From Fonticula-like sp. SCN 57-25 (lineage: Eukaryota > Nucleariida > Rotosphaerida): DNA of 21,421 nt. Shown here piece by piece: positions 17,202 to 21,421 of this stretch. The stretch's first letter is position 1; each line of letters opens with the position of its first letter. Under the pieces are notes generated by a model. That model was not told where the DNA came from and did no database searches. It worked only from the letters and a program-made list of their open reading frames with translations. The DNA lies in NCBI GenBank assembly GCA_001724245.1, contig MEDX01000081.1, positions 1-21,421 of the forward strand, written 5' to 3'. The position numbers and the translations under genes are program-made.

Positions 17202-20200
17202 ATGCGGGATGTTCTACTGCTAATCGCGCTGTTGGCTACCGCCATCTCGACTGCAGGTGCGGTTACCTCCGGTCTTACAACCCAGGGTCTGCTCACGGCA
17301 GACGTCTCTATGTGTAGCCTCGCAGAACACGCGCGTGTACATGTACAACGGCGCTTCTACCTACTCTAGCAATGGTAGTCGTAACTACGAGGTTGGATCC
17401 CGCCACCAGACCAAATTTTGCGATGGGGTGCCAGGCTGCACGGACGAATACAAAACGTACAACCTGGTGTACACTCAAGGAACCGGGTCAATGCCGCGCT
17501 GGATGGCCTACACAGTCTATGACTTTTCTGCCCTGGCAGTACGTCACATGGGTTTCTGCTTCTTCTCACACGTCTAACGTTTCGCATTTGACAGCCTGCC
17601 CCGAGTCGCTTCTGCGCCACTGGCGCGCCCAAGCTCTTTCTGAGCCAATCTAGCACAAGCGTGGCTCCCGATATGGCTACCACGGTTACAACTGATGCCC
17701 TTGCCAATATGTACGCGAAATATCACTGGCGACGCTGCCGATATTAACACGCTGCTTAGCGATTACGGCAAATTGACGTGGAACAATCAACCTCCGTTTA
17801 CATCATACCTTGTCCGCGTATCGCAATCAGGCTACACAAAGGCATCAGAGTGCGACTGAGTGCCATTTTAGTTGCGTTTGCTAATGGCCTATCCAGGTGG
17901 TGGTACTATGTCGACCTCTCTGCCGTCTTGCTCAACACTATCGTGCGCAAGTCGGCCAGCGCCGTACGCATCACCCCCTTTGTCGAGTCATCCATTCACT
18001 CCGTGCCCTTAGGTGACGCTCCGCCAGCAGTACACGCATGGTACCCTCATCGGCTGGGAAACACACAAAGGGTCTTCTCCTTTTAAACCCTACGTAGCCC
18101 TCGACTATTTGACGTGTGACGAGAATGCGACCTGCTCCTACAATGGCGTATGCACCTGCAACACGCAATATGCCGGATCGGGGACAAAGTGTACTTGTAC
18201 GCTACTTTTGTTTATATTGTTCTTGATCTAATCATCTATTTTCGCCTGATTTTCAGATAGCTCGTGTGACACGACGATCATGGGGAACGCCAATTTCACC
18301 TTGACATTGTCGGGCGAGGTTGCATCGGGGACCTGCCTCCCTGGCTACACTGGGCATCCGAAAGCGCTTTGTAGCAATACTGTTTGGGGCGCTGTGAGCG
18401 ACCCTTGTATTCGTTCGTATTTCGCTTGCCAGCCTGCATTTGCTGACGTCGCCCCTAGCATTGACGTGCCCCGAGGACATCACCCAGACCACTGGTAACG
18501 CCAGGTACGCGAGGACAAACGCTGGCCAGTTTACCACGGGTTTCTGTATCACTGGCTACAACGGAACTGCGACCCGATTCTGCTCCCTCCATGGCGCTTG
18601 GGCGTATGCGGCAATCGAGTCCTGCAAGCGCATCTCCTGCCCCGCTACAACGATGAGTAACGCAAGATTTATCGAAACCTACAGCTCCACAACCCGCGGT
18701 GGCTCCTGTCTCCCTGGGTACGCGACGAGCTCGGGCACCCCTACGAGCACCTGCTCTGCGTCTGGTGCATGGGGCAGTGTCACAAGGCCTTGTACCCGTA
18801 CGCCACTCACCTGATTGACCATGGCGAATACTCACTTTTTGGCGTAGGTAGAGAGTGCCCAACGTTCACGGACAATGTAAACAAGGCGCAGTGGCCAAAG
18901 ACCCTCTCATCGACGAACGGCGTGGGTGTATGCATGGCGGGCTACCAGGGCTCGCCGCAACGGCCGTGCGGGGCAAATGGAAGCTGGAACAGTACCGTTA
19001 TTGGTGCCTGTCATCCGATATATTGCTCAGCCGAATCGACCTTTGAAAATGCTGCGTGGCCGGCGACGAACGCAGGATCAAGCAGCACTGGCACGTGCGT
19101 GACTGGGTACAGCGGGGCGCCTGTGCGCACGTGCTCGATCACTGGCGTTTGGGCTTCGTCTGTATCGCCCGCGTGCGTTCGCAACACCTGCTCGGCGGCC
19201 AATTTTGGAAACGCTATTTGGCCTGGCAGCACTCTGTCAATGACCACCGTAACCGGCACGTGCGCGACTGGTTTCTCTGGTGTCCCCTCTCGCGCCTGCA
19301 ACGCCGATGGCACGTGGTCATTGTCTGTATCGAACCCATGCGTGAGGTTGTTTTGCCCGTGGGCGCAGCGAAACGACGCTATCTGGCCTCACTCGGCTGC
19401 TCCCACCTCCACCGTTACGGGCGAATGCGTAGCCGGCTACAGCGGCACGCCTACTCGCGACTGCAGCGTGAGCGGCGACTGGCTAGCTGTTTCTGGTGCA
19501 TGCACTCGCAATCGCTGTAGCGCGATAACAGAGGGCTTTGCCACCTGGGCTGCCGCGGATTCGCTCACGTCGGTTTCTGGGACATGTCAGGCTGGGTACC
19601 AAGGCAGCCCGAGCCGTACTTGCAGCGCCGACGGCACCTTTGGTGAAATCATCAACCCCTGCCGGCGCATCGTGTGCAGTGCTCAGAGGCACGACAATGC
19701 GATGTGGTCGGACACCAATTCTGGAACCACTGCGTCTGGAATTTGCGATCATGGCTGGAGCGGATTGCCCACCAGGGAGTGCAGCTTTACAGGAACGTGG
19801 GGTTCCGTCTCTTCGCAGTGCGAGCGCATCACCTGCCCGTCGATCGATGACGCTTCAGCGCAAGCACTTTTCCCTGCAGCTAACGCAGGCGACCCGGAGC
19901 CTGCCATTTCAATTCGTCCACCGTCCCCACGCGCGACTGTATGTCCAACGGGTCGTGGTCCGAGGTGAGGAACCCATGCAGTACTAGCCAGTGCCCCGCC
20001 CTTCAGGACGACGGCCACGCGGACTGGGAGAGATCTATGATCGTTAACCGGAATGTGACGGGCACATGCGTGGCCGGATACAACACCACGCTGCCGCCTC
20101 CGCAGCGCTTGTGTATGGCAAACGGTCAGTGGGCCGCCGAGATTACCAGCCCCTGCCAGCCGATCTTTTGTACCAAGACGTCTTCAAGTTACGCTCCGTT

Positions 20201-21421
20201 CAACGCCGATTGGCCCAACTCGGTGCAGGCCGGTATGGCCGCTCCTGGGACCTGCGCTGCCGGATTCACCGGCACGACGTCGCGCACGTGCTCGCTCACG
20301 GGTGAGTGGGGTATCCCGTCGCCGGCTTGCCAGGCAATCACTTGTCCTGCCATTGGCGACGACGGCGCGCAGAGCTCGTGGCCAATGACGCAGGCTGGCA
20401 AGAGCGCGTCGGGCACCTGCGTGGCAGGCTACGAGGGCACCCCGACTCGCGGGTGCACCCTCGCTGGCCAGTGGGAGGAGGTCTCGTCGCCCTGCACGCA
20501 GAAAAAGTGCCCGGCCGGCACAGCCTCGAACAGCGTGTGGGTGGATACCCTTAGTGGTCTTTCAGCCACTGGAACGTGCGTGTCTGGCTCCGTCGGTTCG
20601 GTGACTCGCTCCTGCTCGTCGGATGGTGTTTGGGGTTTGGTTGTTGGGACGTGTAAATTTGTCGTCTGCCCTGCTGAAATAGTAGGCAATGCACAATGGG
20701 GCGATACTCTCCCCGGAGACGTTGCTATTGGCAGCTGCGTTGCCGGCTATGCGTCCAGCCCAGCACCCAGACGCACGTGTCTTGCAAACGGCAACTGGGG
20801 ATCTGTCAGCGGTGCCTGCACGCGTCGTGTCTGCTCCAGCGAAACGTTTGACAATGCCAATTGGCCGTCGGAGAACGCGATGACGAATGACGTGCGTGGA
20901 ACGTGCACCGCCGGCTGGTACGGCGCACCGGTGCGAGACTGCAGCTCGAGTGGCCAGTACTCTGCCGTGAGGAACTCCTGCCTCCGTAATATATGCCAAG
21001 CTATTGAGAGCGAGATGGGCGCGTGGGCGCCGACCAACGCCGGCTCGACGAACGTGCAAGGCACCTGCCCTATTGGCACCGTCGGCTCGCCCTTCCGCAA
21101 CTGTGCCACGGACGGCACGTGGAGCTCAATCCTGAGCGGTAGTTGTGTCTCGCGGTCGTGTCCCGCCCAGTCGTCTGGACTTGTTGATTGGCCCGCCACG
21201 CCGGCGGGCAGTGTTGCCAGCGGCTCGTGCCCGTACGGATACTATTCGAACCCTTCGCGCGAGTGTTCGTCTACTGGTGTGTGGGGTCCGATCGTGAACC
21301 CTTGCTTGCAGTACATCTGCCCGGCCGTGGTAGACGGCCATGTGCAATGGCCCGCGACGCCGGCGATGTCGACCGCCACAGGCCAGTGCGGGTCAGGCTA
21401 CTTTGGTTCGCCATCACGGCC
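17202..21421 (+). CDS. Large secreted or surface protein with sushi-like repeats, 3' end outside window
   Basis: Proposed exons: 17202-17261, 17302-17538, 17595-17710, 17760-17849, 17897-17942, 18013-18196, 18257-18412, 18459-18797, 18848->21421; about 1265 aa so far. It starts with a signal peptide (MRDVLLLIALLATAIS). Residues about 21-245 form an unrecognised, probably beta-rich region with WMAYTVYDFSA and EWWYYVDLSAV. It ends in an EGF-like stretch (CTCNTQYAGSGTKC). Then come at least 19 modules of 48 to 55 residues, each with four Cys and the pattern GTC-x-x-GY-x-G-x-P-x-R-x-C-x-x-x-G-x-W, then a last Cys. This is the layout of a short sushi/CCP domain. Such proteins usually serve adhesion, recognition or cell coat roles outside the cell. 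I see no transmembrane segment within the window. Intron 1 (donor GTTACC) is the weakest splice call. The frame breaks near 19885-19900. Composition resembles its neighbours. Confidence 0.75.
18265..21421 (+). repeat. Array of at least 19 four-cysteine sushi-like modules
   Basis: Counting from the first Cys (18265), 18 full modules and one partial module can be read to the window end. Spacing is about C-x(22-27)-C-x(9-14)-C-x(10-14)-C with CPA or CSA starts, a central A-x-W and N-x-W or P-x-x-N-A-G, then G-T-C-x-x-GY. Modules diverge in sequence and show no long identical DNA stretches by eye, so the array looks old. Modules 1 to 3 lie on separate short exons; modules 4 to 19 lie in one exon. 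Confidence 0.85.
19885..19900 (+). other. Apparent frameshift inside sushi-like module 10
   Basis: Upstream, codons start at positions equal to 1 mod 3 and read the module up to ...PAANAGD. Downstream, the module continues only in the frame with codons at 0 mod 3 (GACHFNSSTVPTRDC and on to the window end without a stop). The original frame reaches TGA at 19966-19968. The module is one or two residues short at this point. No GT/AG pair explains the jump. A small deletion in the genome or a sequencing error are both possible. Confidence 0.7.

Noticed and set aside
18459-19968. Alternative reading of the repeat region as a protein ending at 19968
   Set aside because: The stop follows a frame jump in the middle of a conserved module, and the other frame continues the repeat array without a stop to the window end.
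18265-21421. CRISPR-like or DNA-level tandem repeat array
   Set aside because: The periodicity is at protein level (about 150 nt, diverged) with no identical direct repeats or spacers.

Overview
The window looks like nuclear DNA from a compact, GC-rich, intron-dense unicellular eukaryote. I read 15 protein-coding genes in 21.4 kb, with intergenic gaps mostly of 60 to 230 bp. I count 58 spliceosomal introns; all are 40 to 94 nt long except one of 181 nt. The introns end in YAG, mostly carry a branch-like CTNAY, and share a striking GTRCG donor. The gene set (CENP-M, COA4, an AIM6-like phosphodiesterase, RagA, MEAK7/RTC5, NAGK, MRG15, DRP1, sushi-like modules) fits an opisthokont or near relative. 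Fungal-looking (AIM6, the yeast-like start of Rpt1) and animal-looking (RagA, RNF185, sushi modules) features occur together. An early-branching fungal relative or other holomycotan or amorphean protist is my best guess. Species cannot be read from this sequence.

Layout. 1-250 (-): 5' end of proteasomal ATPase PSMC2/RPT1. 369-2211 (+): TLDc protein MEAK7/RTC5. 2374-3217 (+): CENP-M. 3343-3543 (-): COA4. 3662-4726 (-): AIM6-type phosphodiesterase. 4825-6052 (+): RagA/Gtr1 GTPase. 6274-7211 (-): FAM210/DUF1279-like mitochondrial membrane protein. 7309-7986 (+): signal peptidase subunit SPC2. 8049-9112 (-): PAAT-like protein. 9240-10513 (-): mitochondrial ribosomal protein uL3m. 10581-11823 (-): N-acetylglucosamine kinase. 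12199-13381 (+): MRG15/Eaf3. 13515-14209 (-): RNF5/RNF185 E3 ligase. 14409-16968 (-): dynamin-related DRP1/Dnm1. 17202 to past 21421 (+): a large secreted or surface protein with at least 19 short sushi-like modules.

Most genes are housekeeping genes placed as divergent, convergent or tandem neighbours with no evident operon logic. Loose themes are mitochondrial biology (COA4, FAM210-like, uL3m, DRP1), the ER (SPC2, RNF185) and TOR/lysosome signalling (RagA, MEAK7). The exon models were assembled by eye from reading frame, GT/AG sites and family similarity. All complete models have total lengths divisible by three and no internal stop. The one exception is an apparent frameshift near 19885-19900 in the sushi-repeat gene.

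The observations most worth following are the near-invariant GTRCG donor, the sushi-like repeat gene (phase 1-1 exons, then a single exon of more than 2.5 kb), a CENP-M with a glycine/lysine-rich P-loop-like segment, and repeat motifs in the short shared promoters.
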